Notes under the pieces: model-generated | Told to the model about the DNA's origin: nothing | What the model saw: only the letters and a program-made list of their open reading frames with translations | Databases searched by the model: none | Source of the DNA: Pelodera strongyloides | Taxonomy: Eukaryota > Nematoda > Chromadorea > Rhabditida > Rhabditidae | NCBI GenBank assembly: GCA_036852015.1 | Contig: JAANDG010000211.1 | Span: forward strand, 124,001-188,000 | Direction of reading: 5' to 3' | DNA length: 64,000 bases | Shown: positions 33,745-53,207 of the stretch, piece by piece | How the letters are laid out: each line of letters starts with the position of its first letter | Position numbering within the stretch: the stretch's first letter is position 1 | Made by a program: the position numbers and the translations under genes

Positions 33745-36428
33745 TCAACAAATATGGTACAATATGAAAATAGTAATTTTAACACAAGAAATAAGTTTCC
33801 ATATCTCCCCCACCTCTTCCAATATGTGGTTGAGTATCTCGCGATCCTTGATATCTTTCTTGAAGCCCTGATCTTCATCGGCAAAAAGTTGGTGTCCGAG
33901 AGAAATTGAACCCTGGACCCATTCTCCTGCTACGTCGCCATCCATGATACCCTGGAGGGTAAAATTGTTATAGAAATGTGTTGTTTGTGGGTAGCGCTAT
34001 ATCACATCCTACCGTATCCGCACCAATATTCGAATGCCCGCGCTCTCACGATTGTTATAGAAATCCATGATACCCTGGAGGGTAAAATTGTTATAGAAAT
34101 ACATCATGTTCCCAGGTTCGAGAAGTCTTATGTGGTGCTACTTAATTAATTAATAGGGCAGGGAGTTTCTATGTAACCGAAACTATTTACTCCCTTATCT
34201 GTTACGATCGCCCGGTTTGTCATCTTGACGAAATCTATTAACTTGCCTGAAGTGCAAGATCATCCACAGCTTCCTTCGCTGATGACTTCACTGGACGGGG
34301 AACGCTGCGATGAGGCATCCGTACATTATGCACATCTTCTGAAATACAAAACAATTGTTGACTAAATACCCACTAAACACACAAAAAGATGAGACGATCT
34401 AGTGACAGATTTAACCCGAAATTATGATAAAAAATGTAGATATATCGATAGGACGGTTAACTCAAAGTGTGAGAAAGCATTATCAGTTGAAACGTGGAAC
34501 CGACCGCGACTAGTCAGATCTAGAACGGGAACAGTCCTGGGCAGCATCCTGGTCGTTGCCCTCGTAGTGGTCGTGGTGGGTGTCGTCGTGGTCGTCGTTG
34601 TCGTTGTAGTGGTAGTGGTGGTCGTGGTTGACGTCGTCCTCGTAGTTGTCGTGGTCGTCGAGGACGTCGTAGTGGTGGTAGTTGTCGTCGTTGTAGTTGG
34701 TGTCGTCGTAATTGTCCTCGTCGTGGTCGACATAGTCGTAGTTGTAGGAGGCGGTGTCGGTGAGATCGACGTAGTTCCTCGAGTCGTTACTGTTTGCCTC
34801 GGAGACCTGAAAGTTACACAGCTTCTTTCAATTCGTATTATTTTTCATATATATATATATTGTTGCTTCCACGACAAACACTAAATGATGACAAGTATCT
34901 TATCGTTGTTGTCGTCCGTAACCCAAACAGTTTAGGGTATTTTAAGCACAAAAAAAAAAGACTAAAAAATTTGAAAACCCACGAATGTACAATTGCCCGG
35001 GGTGTTGGTCTTGTTGCTCGCATAAAATTCCTCAAAAATTCTCGATTCACTGAATTTACTCTAGCCGGCGGCCGTCTTTGGGCCACAGAGACTGGCCGAC
35101 GGTTCGATATTACTCTGAAGAGAAATAATGTAACAATAGACTGTTAAGTACATAATCTGCATTTTGGGCAGGTCACTAACCATCACAAGTATTGCGAAAA
35201 TGAACCAATGGTACGCTAACAATAAGGCTGCTTGCATGCTAAATACGATACCGTCAATTTACTAACTTATCTATGTAACTGCGAATGTTAAGTCGCTCAC
35301 GCAAATAATCAAGGGTGCCACCCTCGGTATACGATATAACTTCAGTACTTCAATGCGTACCTGCTTGGTGTCACAGTTGGGGATTTGGGGGCCAAAGTTT
35401 GTCGGTTAATAGCAGGCCGTCTCGATGCGCTGGTATGAGCAAAAGGTGTGAGAACCCTTACGAAAGGTGCACGCGCACTCTTTGCCTCTAAAAAATGTAC
35501 CGTAAAAGCGCAACCGAGCAGTGCACGTAAACTTGAATAAAGCTTATAGATAGCACTGTAGGTAAAAAAAAATGATGATGCAAGGTTAGCTCAATTGTCT
35601 AAACAAGACTGTGTGAGGATGAAATAGCGAATATACCTAAATATTCTGACTTTTGAAGTAGCAAAACATACTTGGATCGTCGTATATGTTGACGTACTCA
35701 TCAATGCACAGTTCGGGGACTGAAAAAAATAAAATGAATCCTTTATCTCAACTTTTGCTCTAGAATCTAGGTAGCTGCGCCCATAATTGCCACATTTTCA
35801 TATTATTATAAATGATTGGACCAAATTATCACAAATTTAATTACTTGGAATACAGGTGGCTGCGCCCATAATTGTGGCGCATGCCCTTCGAGTATGGATC
35901 GGATTTCCACAATTGCAACGTGTCGCTTCACTGCGGGACACAAAATGAGTGTCCATTCGAAATGGAAAGGAAAATTCAGCGGCGCCTGGAAAAGAAATAA
36001 CAATTTTTACCAAAAGTTTAGAAACAGACCCTATTCCCTCCCTATTCTCCATCCTATTTATGTTAGACCCATGCAGAAACATATAGGCGACTCATTGCTG
36101 CCAGCGCCCCAAAGGAAAAGGTACAACGACGCACGGCCGCACCTCATGTTGCCAAATTTGTGCGGCTGTGGGGAACCGTGCGGCGTCCCGGCACACTCTA
36201 ATAAGATTGCGCGGCGCGAAGTGAATTTTTTAGTCGACGTGGAGAGAAAGTACGCTGAGGCGATTTAGATTAACTATAAAATGAAACGACGACAACTTAA
36301 ACCATCTCACATAAGTAGCTGTTTTGCTCAATCCACGCGTAAATATTGGGCGGTTTCGAACGAGCCTTCACCCTTGGCATCCAAGATATCAGTGTGAATA
36401 GCAGAACAGATGGGAACCATAATATCAT
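33745..36428 (-). CDS. Secreted mucin-like protein of unknown family (8 exons)
   Basis: Minus-strand exons: 36311-36428 (ATG at 36426-36428), 35845-35985, 35672-35719, 35361-35487, 34983-35114, 34505-34806, 34247-34338, 33745-33951 (stop TGA); together 389 codons. The start MILWFPSVLLFTLISW is a clear signal peptide. A cysteine cluster follows (CNCGNPIHTRRAC, ATCIPIPELC), then a basic Pro/Ser/Arg stretch, then about 80 residues that are mostly threonine. In that exon the ACN frame varies mainly at the third codon position, which argues that threonine is what is selected. The C-terminus has HILEEVGEIWKLIS. Exon 7 uses a GC donor (CAG|GCAAGT). An Asp/Tyr/His/Asn-rich reading of the threonine exon with other splice sites (34991 and 34527) also keeps phase and cannot be excluded. 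I recognise no family. Confidence 0.65.
33941..34101. repeat. Direct repeat of 38 bp duplicating the exon 8 acceptor
   Basis: CCATGATACCCTGGAGGGTA plus AAATTGTTATAGAAAT occurs at 33942-33979 and 34062-34099. Each copy contains, on the minus strand, an acceptor CCTCCAG followed by GGTATCATGGAT. The distal copy would give a short alternative C-terminus ending after about 20 codons. Confidence 0.8.
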
Positions 36429-37125
36429 TGGCCCTCAGACCGAAAAAAAAAACTAATTCAAATTCAGAATAGTTCCACATGAAATTCAGAATTCAGAGTA
36501 TACAAAGATTTGACTACTTCAAATATACTAATGATAATAATTTATTGACCCATTATCTATAATATAATGTAAAATGATGACGAGAAAGTTGGCAAATTCA
36601 GCCACATGTAACGATAAACTTGAGGTTCCTTTATAAGAAAAGAGTAACAGCTTGCTGCAAATCAATTCACCAATAAGCTTGAGTGTTTCGCCATTGTAAA
36701 GATTTTGAATTTTCGTGCATTACCTCAGGAAATAAACAAAGAACAGAGAGTAGCATAACAAAGAGGATTTTGTGAACATTACTGAAAGCGTAAGCTAATT
36801 TTTAATACCATAAGCTTCAAAAACAAGCAACATTTATTGTGTGTTGCTAGAGATAATGACAGTCAACGAGTGAAAATGATCAACAATTATTGGCTTTTCC
36901 TTGCATGGAACAACAAAAGTAAACGATAAATTTCAACGGATCATAATCAACGGTCTCTTGTAAGGTAAGAGTGTAATTATAATTCGTGTTTTTTTTTCGA
37001 GAACACATAATTAAAAGGTACAAAGCAATGCAGGGATTTCCTTAGCGGAATTTTATGCTTTCTTAACTTTTGCAAACTAGACGAAGACATCAAGATACAG
37101 AGAGAGATAGAGAGGGATTAAGAGA

Positions 37126-37168
<43 letters not shown>

Positions 37169-38975
37169 TAGCTCATGAACGACTTATTACAAAGTAGTTT
37201 GAGATCTTATCTTGATAAAAAGTCGGCACAATCGAACGGGATTGAAATGAGAGAGTCAAAATGCAGTCCATTACTAGTTTCTTGACACACTTTCATTCGC
37301 ATTCTCATATCTCTGTGATCAAGCACTGAGAGTTCGACAGTAGTGAATTTCACTTGCAAGAGATTTCCAAATCTTCTTATTATATAAAGGAGAAGAGTTT
37401 GAAGCCTTGGATGCTCGCAACGAAGTTCCCACAATCAAATTAGAATATCTAAAGCTATAAAAGAAGAGTCGGAGATGTCTTGAGCAAGCGAAATCGAATC
37501 TTATTGCATGATTTAATTTTTTTTTCAATGTACGTTGCAAAGGTTCCAAATAAGTGTGCTCATTGTTCCTGCATTTTCATGAGAAAAAAGGTTTCCTCAA
37601 TTACTGGCTCAGCATGTCCGGAATTTAAGAAATATTACTGTGGAAACCGCATTTCTTTACACCTAGAACTCGCAGAGTTATTCTCCGGCAAACTGTTCGG
37701 TCAGGTACCGTAGTCAGAATCAATTTTTGCGCTTTTCGGGCAAGTATTGGAAACGCCTTGCTATAAACGTTGAAAGGGTCTTCATTAGTTTAATCATTAC
37801 TCTGTAAATGAAGAATACAAATGGGCCGATATAGACCGTAAAAACGTATTTTGACGTTTCTGACTACGGTACCTGACCGAAAACAATTCGCTGGGGAATA
37901 ACTCTGCGAGTGGAAGATATACGGGAATTCAACACATCAGCAAATCTACCATCACCTACAGTATCCAACTGAACATGTTAAAATTTGCAGGGGAACATGA
38001 AATATAGCTTATTTATTGTTGAAATACAATGTTCCTTACCGGTAGGCTTCGTAGCTTCATAGTTAGAAGCCTTATTCAATTTTCCAATATACCCCGTATA
38101 CGTTGTACGGGGTATTTCAGTTCGACTCGACGTTTACTCTATAAAATGTGTACCAACTGCAGTTTTAAAAACACCACTCAAAAGACCATCTATCAAAAAG
38201 GAATCCTTCTATCCGTTTACGGGCAATGATAAACCATCCGCAATCAATTACCGTATCACCATCAAAGCTAATTATATGTCTGTACTAATGCTCAATCAGC
38301 GAGCTCCCGCTCACTGGCCAGAATTTCCCAGTTGTTCAAGCAATCATTGACATGATCACTGCTCAACCCAATTGACTAACGCTACGAATTGCAAATTCAT
38401 ATCCTACATCCCAAAAGAAAACAACCCACCATTACACATTTTGTTTCTTATCATTATAACGTACGAAACAAATTTAACTTCACACAAAGGCGAGCTGGAA
38501 ATTAAAATATTTATTAAAAATCAAACAAGCAACATGCATCCCAAACAAAATCAACAAAATATGAAACTAATTCTGAAAATAACGCAAGATCATTAGATCA
38601 GATTAACAACGTACGCCGGGTAGCAAAGGAAAAGGGCTAACAACTAAAAAAAAAGGTCATAAAATGTGAATAAAAGACTAAAACGTTTCCGAAAAACATA
38701 ACAAATGTCGGAACAGCACTATACAATCGGGAAAAGCGAATTACCGCGCTGCGCGCCTGACAACGTCGTATAGCTAGCTCACTTTATATCGTCCCCTAAG
38801 AGTTCAGACAATAAATCAGTAAAGGCCGTTACCAAATTGTTATGAGCTTTATTTTGAATTGGGGAAGCAAAACAACTAAATAGATAACATCATACATAAA
38901 CAAAGAACATGAGCACATACGTTCAAAGCTTAACCACATGTACATCCAGGACAATATACCTAGACTAAAAATGGA
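36429..38975. other. Intergenic, no gene recognised
   Basis: Holds an (AG)n microsatellite at 37130-37165. Some short frames exist on both strands, but none has supporting splice sites or recognisable similarity. Confidence 0.5.
37130..37165. repeat. (AG)n microsatellite
   Basis: About 18 AG units. Confidence 0.9.
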
Positions 38976-47206
<8,231 letters not shown>

Positions 47207-48256
47207 CTAAATTAAGTGGTAGGGAATTGGTAAGGAAGATAAAAAGGTAGTAAAAACCGGAAAGTAGAATAACAACAAAGCGGGAAAAACTACAAAAATT
47301 ACGTGCCGACAGGAAAACATCATTGGTTCGCTAAATTTCTGGTTCTTGATGCATTCTCGTATAATATTAAAACATAATACAACCGAATACAACTAAAACA
47401 CATAAAAAAACATATAACTAAAAACTAAAAATATCATCAATAATTCATAAATCACCAAATTTAGTGGAATCGATTAAATATCGATCGTTATTTAAACGCG
47501 GTCGTCTTTTCTTTGAATATTGTCCATATACGGTACACTGCGCGCTTTATTGCAACCGCTGTTCTTGAGCTGTTCCTTTTTGGTTGTTGTAAAAGGCAAA
47601 ATCAGCCAGCTTCATCACCAGCTAACTCAGTTGACAAGCCTTTTTTTTGTAAGCCTGACTAATGTAGGAACTAATCGTCGGGAGGGTATAAATCATTTGT
47701 GGACTTCCCATTCCCAGTGCAATAGGTGCTTATCACAATTACTTATTTTTAGTTTGTAGTGGAACAAATGCATGATATAACAGTGTGATAATGATAACCA
47801 AGTATATAACACAAGTTGCAGAGCTCATTGCGACTACGCAGCGATTATTTGGGGGTAAAAGCCCAAAATAGTTTATATTTCCACTATGTTACACTTTTCA
47901 CTATTTTTCGGTACGCTGTATCTAAGATATCACAAGAAAAATGAACTTTCCCGAGTCCCCGGAAAGACTATGCTAGCCTATCGGGACGTCAAATGTTTTC
48001 CATAAAAAACTGTCATAGAGTTCGTGTCCAAATAATAACTTCTGCTTTGAGTTACTACTGAAGGTCAGAGTTTTGGATGTTCAGCGTGTTTAGATGTCTT
48101 ATCCAATAGATTTCTATGCGATGTGCATGTATAGATAAATTATACGTGGAAATGTTTATTGTCGTTTTTTATAAACATATATAACAAGAGAGCAATGGCG
48201 AAAAGATGTAGTAGGTACAGATTCCATGACCATGTCGAAAGTCCTAACGATTTTGT
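47207..48256. other. Intergenic upstream of glh
   Basis: An acceptor-like TTAATTTAG ends at 47207 on the minus strand, right before the first glh exon, and could be an SL trans-splice site or a normal acceptor. No other feature is seen. Confidence 0.4.
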
Positions 48257-48876
48257 TCACTTTCCCATTATTCGAGAGTTTCTCCGCCAATATAGTGCAG
48301 GTACTTTCCCAGCAGTGTATAAAGCGCTCAGGATAGAGGGACCTTCTGAAAACATAAGTTAAATACACAGTCAGGTACAGATCGGAAGGAAAACGAAATG
48401 TTAATATACAATTATAGCTTAAATAATGAAATCTTCTACATTGTGTCCAATTCGACTACTTTTGAAAGGTGGAACACACCATTTTGGAGGAAAGTACGAA
48501 AAGGCTCTGGAACGAACCGTGGAGAGAAACGAAGTCCGCGCACGTCTGTAGTCCATATTTTCAGATGCCTAAATGAAAAAAAAAACAGAACATAAAGTTC
48601 GTTACTTTGCTATAAGAAAGCTAATGCAATCGTGAAATTTCATTTCAAAAAAGGTCAGAGCTCTTTTTGAGCTTTCTGTTCAACCCACACACTTGGAAGT
48701 AAACCACTAAACATGTCACTCAGTGTTGCAAAGAAATTTTCATAAAATCAAATAATGGTGCACACTAACCAAAACTCAAAACTATGCAGCAGAAGATGGG
48801 ATTCCTCATTGGCGACAAACGGGATGGGATCTTACGTCGAGAAGATGCATCGAGGCCTCATCGTCCAACGAAGTCA
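48257..48876 (-). CDS. Tentative small gene or 5' exons, three exons
   Basis: Minus exons 48836-48876 (TSLDDEASMHLLD), 48460-48568 (ASENMDYRRARTSFLSTVRS...), 48257-48345 (GPSILSALYTAGKVPALYW..., stop TGA). Acceptors TTTTCAG, TCATTTAG and GTTTTCAG and donors GTAAGA and GTAGTC fit, and phases agree. Start and family are unknown. Reading the last exon one frame over, with one extra boundary G, gives a longer open frame of about 64 codons (RSLYPERFIHCW...). It could be a separate gene or 5' exons joined to glh. Confidence 0.35.
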
Positions 48877-48989
48877 CTGAAAACAAGGAACAGCAGAACA
48901 AAAACGGCAAAGTACTAACTCTCGCTCTTTATCCTACTTCTAACTAAACCCCAAAACATAATAACTAAATCTCAGATGCATCTCGACTG

Positions 48990-50830
48990 TCAGCGTTCAC
49001 CCTCAAACATCAACGATCACCCTCAAACAATGCCAAAAACTCAAGCTGCCCCAATGCCAATTCCTCGAGAAGCGGCGGTTCTCGGGGTTGAGCATGAGAG
49101 CACCCCAAGTCTCAACATATTTCTAAGCTCAAACCCATGCGACGTTCACCCTCAAACAATGCCAAAAACTCAAGCTGCTCAAATGCCAATTCCTCGAGAA
49201 GCGGCGGTTCTCGGGGTTGAATATGGGAGCACCCCAAGTCTCAATATATTTCTAAGCTCAAACCCATGCGACGTTCACCCTCAAACAATGCCAAAAACTC
49301 AAGCTGCCCCAATGCCAATTCCTCGAGAAGCGGCGGTTCTCGGGGTTGAACATGGGAGCACCCCAAGTCTCAATATCTCGAGAAGCGGCGGTTCTCGGGG
49401 TTGAATATGTGAGCACCCCAAGTCTCAATATATTTCTAAGCTCAAACCCATGCGACGTTCACCCTCAAACAATGCCAAAAACTCAACTGCCCCAATGCAA
49501 TTCCTCGAGAAGCGGCGGTTCTCGGGGTTGAACATGGGAGCACCCCAAGTCTCAATATAGTTCTAAGCTCAAACCCATGCGACGTTCACCCTCAAACAAT
49601 GCCAAAAACTCAAGCTGCCCCAATGCCAATTCCTCGAGAAGCGGCGGTTCTCGGGGTTGAATATGTGAGCACCCCAAGTCTCAATATATTTCTAAGCTCA
49701 GACCCATGCGACGTTCACCCTCAAGCAATGCCAAAACCTCAAGCTGCTCAAATGACAATTCGTCGAGAAGCGGCGGTTCTCGGGGTTGAATATGGGAGCA
49801 CCCCAAGTCTCAATATATTTCTAAGCTCAAACCCATGCGACGTTCACCCTCAAACAATGCCAAAAACTCAAGCTGCCCCAATGCCAATTCCTCGAGAAGC
49901 GGCGGTTCTCGGGGTTGAACATGGGAGCACCCCAAGTCTCAATATATTTCTAAGCTCAAACCTATGCGACGTTCACCCTCAAACAATGCCAAAAACTCAA
50001 GCTGCTCAAATGCCAATTCCTCGAGAAGCGGCGGTTCTCGGGGTTGAATATGGGAGCACCCCCTCGGGGTTGAATATGGGAGCACCCCAAGTCTCAATAT
50101 ATGTTTAAGCTCAAACCCATGCGACGTTCACCCTCAAACAATGCCAAAACCTCAAGCTGCTCAAATGCCAATTCGTCGAGAAGCGGCGGTTCTCGGGGTT
50201 GAACATGGGAGCACCCCAAGTCTCAATATAGTTCTAAGCTCAAACCCATGCGACGTTCACCCTCAAACAATGCCAAAAACTCAAGCTGCCCCAATGCCAA
50301 TTCCTCGAGAAGCGGCGGTTCTCGGGGTTGAACATGGGAGCACCCCAAGTCTCAATATAGTTCTAAGCTCAAACCCATGCGCCGTTCACCCTCAAACAAT
50401 GCCAAAAACTCAAGCTGCCCCAGTGCCAATTCCTCGAGAAGCGGCGGTTCTCGGGGTTGAACAAGGGAGCAGCCCAAGTCTCAATATAGTTTTAAGCTCA
50501 AACCCATGCGACGTTCACCCTCAAACAATTCCGAAAACTCAAGCTGCTCAAATGTCAATTCCTCGAGAAGCGGCGGTTCTCGGGGTTGAATATGGGAGCA
50601 CCCCAAGTCTCAATATATTTCTAAGCTCAAACCCATGCGACGTTCACCCTCAAACAATGTCAAAAACTCAAGCTGCTCCAATGCCAATTCCTCGAGAAGC
50701 GGCGGTTCTCGGGGTTGAACAAGGGAGCGCCCCAAGTCTCAACATATTTCTAAGCTTAAACAAATACGAAGTTCACCCTCAAACAATGCCTAAAACTCTA
50801 GCTGCTCCAAGGCCCCTCAAAATATGCCTA
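48990..50830. repeat. 129-bp minisatellite, about 14 units
   Basis: Units recur every 129 bases (for example GACGTTCACCC at 49141, 49270, 49708, 49837, 49966), with some truncated units near 49370-49530 and 50050. Every unit contains CCTCGAGAA-GCGGCGG-TTCTCGGGG, a 9-bp stem with a 7-base loop. The 43-codon plus-strand frame is open through many units, but differences between units mostly change the amino acid, so coding is unlikely. Confidence 0.93.
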
Positions 50831-50849
50831 ACCTCAAACTCCTAATACT

Positions 50850-51278
50850 TTCAATGAAGTGATGCAATTACGAAACGTACCGGATTTGTTGATCTGCTTC
50901 CTCCTTTCTACGATTCTACGTGGAGTTGGGGAACAAACGAAATGAAGCATGCTTGCATTCCAGAGGCAACTGAAAGTTCAACAGTAAAAGAAGTCCACTG
51001 AAAGTGGAACCCAAATACGACGATAGTTTTCATTCAGCACAGTTTATATGTTAAATACGTCCATTTTCATAAGTCATTTATTTATTACCAGAATGGATCA
51101 GATGTTAGTGTACGTTTTGTATTCTAGGTATGTAGTTGATGTTAGTGTACTTTTTGTATTATACGTATGTAGTTGGACGTTGGACGCTTGTGTGTATCTC
51201 TGTGTGTTAGCGTGAGTGTGTCTGTTTGTGTGCGTGTTTAAGTGTGCGTTCGTAGGTCGACCGAGACACCAAAACTAG
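50850..51278. other. Spacer with GT-rich tract, no gene
   Basis: A GTGTGTCTG/GTGTGCGTG-like tract at 51185-51255 precedes the inverted repeat. Confidence 0.5.
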
Positions 51279-53207
51279 GCATTTGGCCGGGAGCCAAAAA
51301 AGCATTTCGTCTCAAGGAGAAGTGCTGAATACTGTAGGATTTGCTACGAATGGTGTACCAAACAATAAATTATTTTTCTTGAACTGATTTGCGACTTTTT
51401 CTTCATTAAATAGTGTTTATTTTATATTCCCTCACATATATATTTGTCAGTTTGTCATTATCATGTTCTTTATGTGCTTTAGTGCCTGTTCAGTGCTGGC
51501 TGGCTTTGTCCCATTCTTCTTGAAAGCTTTTAGCCGTGATTATTATTATTTTTGTACGGATGAAGGTTCACGCTTACTATGAACCATGTTTGCAGAATGC
51601 AATTCTTCTGCTATGTACCACGAGCGGTCGAAGACGTTCTCGGACCAATGCAGCAGGCAAGAACTTGGAGGGTGAGTACAATTTCCTACACTGAATATTT
51701 TGTTGCTCAAATTTTCTGTCTGTCAATGTCACTGTCCTATCTAAGTAAAATAGACATTACATTCTTTCACTTAAGTTATTTAACACGCGAAACACCTTAT
51801 GCAATCTGATTTTCCATTGTAAACCAGTTGTTAATTCTGTCCACCCTCAGGTTGAAGCCAAGCGATGACGACACGGCTTTGGGGAGTAATTATAAGAATA
51901 ACGCGGCACAAATTTAAGGACAGGTTCGTATATTAAATGTAAAAGCCCTAATTATCAGAAGCAGGATACACGTTACCTCTCTGGTTTTTTTTCCTAACGG
52001 TTTCACGGCCCATATCGACTATCCATAAAGATGCCTCATGAAGCGAAGCTACTTGAATAAAAACTCCGCAATCCACAGCTCAGTACAGCTTGGGTAAAAT
52101 TATTAATTGTGCTTGGCTTCAGGTGACGGAGAACAGGATACGCGGGGCAGATCATTGGAAAATTCGACCGCAATGTACCAAAGAAATCTTTTTTGTTTTG
52201 GGAAGCCAATTTCACACTCTTTTACATTATCAACAGTTTGCTTGTTGTCTGCACATATAAATAAATAAATGTGTGTTAAATAAATACAAATGACTTTATT
52301 GTTTCTATTGTTGACAATTATTCATTTTCCTTGCCGGCGCTTTGTGCAATAAATCCTGCCCGCAGAGAAGAAAATAAAGTCAGTGATTGTTCTCGATATT
52401 CGTTCGGATGACGACGGTCTAAAAAAAAACGACTTGGTTATTCTGATCATTGAGTTGATGTTGAACTATCAGAAATTTCTTACACAAACCGTAGGTAACC
52501 GTCATCCCACCATCGTGCCTTTCTTTATAAACGCGCGCAACATTAACGTAATTTTGGACCCAAGCAAAGTTTTGGACCCAAGCAAAGCAACGTAATTTTG
52601 GACCCAAAGCCGTGTCGTCATCGCTTGGCTTCAACCTGAGGGTGGACAGAATTAACAACTGGTTTACAATGGAAAATCAGATTGCATAAGGTGTTTCGCG
52701 TGTTAAATAACTTAAGTGAAAGAATGTAATGTCTATTTTACTTAGATAGGACAGTGACATTGACAGACAGAAAATTTGAGCAACAAAATATTCAGTGTAG
52801 GAAATTGTACTCACCCTCCAAGTTCTTGCCTGCTGCATTGGTCCGAGAACGTCTACGACCGCTCGTGGTACATAGCAGAAGAATTGCATTCTGCAAACAT
52901 GGTTCATAGTAAGCGTGAACCTTCATCCGTACAAAAATAATAATAATCACGGCTAAAAGCTTTCAAGAAGAATGGGACAAATCCAGCCAGCACTGAACAG
53001 GCACTAAAGCACATAAAGAACATGATAATGACAAACTGACAAATATATATGTGAGGGAATATAAAATAAACACTATTTAATGAAGAAAAAGTCGCAAATC
53101 AGTTCAAGAAAAATAATTTATTGTTTGGTACACCATTCGTAGCAAATCCTACAGTATTCTGCACTTCTCCTTGAGACGAAATGCTTTTTTGGCTCCCGGC
53201 CAAATGC
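51279..53207. mobile_element. 605-bp inverted-repeat pair around 720 bp
   Basis: Left arm 51279-51883 and right arm 52603-53207 are reverse complements of equal length. Differences are rare: one in the region coding VEDVL against VVDVL, and one in GGCTGGCTTTG against GGCTGGATTTG. Outer ends are GCATTTGGCCGGGAGCC and its complement. Each arm carries an exon-like piece (MNHVCRMQFFCYVPRAV...RTWR before GGTGAGT). No transposase is seen, and no clear target duplication. A nonautonomous element with long terminal inverted repeats or a very young inverted duplication both fit. Confidence 0.85.

Noticed and set aside
34402..34884. Plus-strand frame with a long valine run
   Set aside because: It is the antisense of the threonine-rich exon on the minus strand, which has splice sites and matching phases.
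35816..36268. Plus-strand 150-codon protein
   Set aside because: Antisense over exons 1-2 of the secreted mucin-like gene, whose signal peptide and splice phases are consistent.
48990..50830. CRISPR array
   Set aside because: Units are contiguous 129-mers without unique spacers, in a eukaryotic genome.
48976..50845. Repeat protein with 43-residue units (MPKTQAAPMPIPREAAVLG...)
   Set aside because: Unit length is a multiple of three by chance or history; frames break at truncated units, and differences between units are mainly amino-acid changing.
51579..51809. 76-codon protein present twice (also 52677-52907, opposite strand)
   Set aside because: The copies are the two arms of the inverted repeat; the frame crosses a likely donor (GGTGAGT), and there is no recognised similarity.
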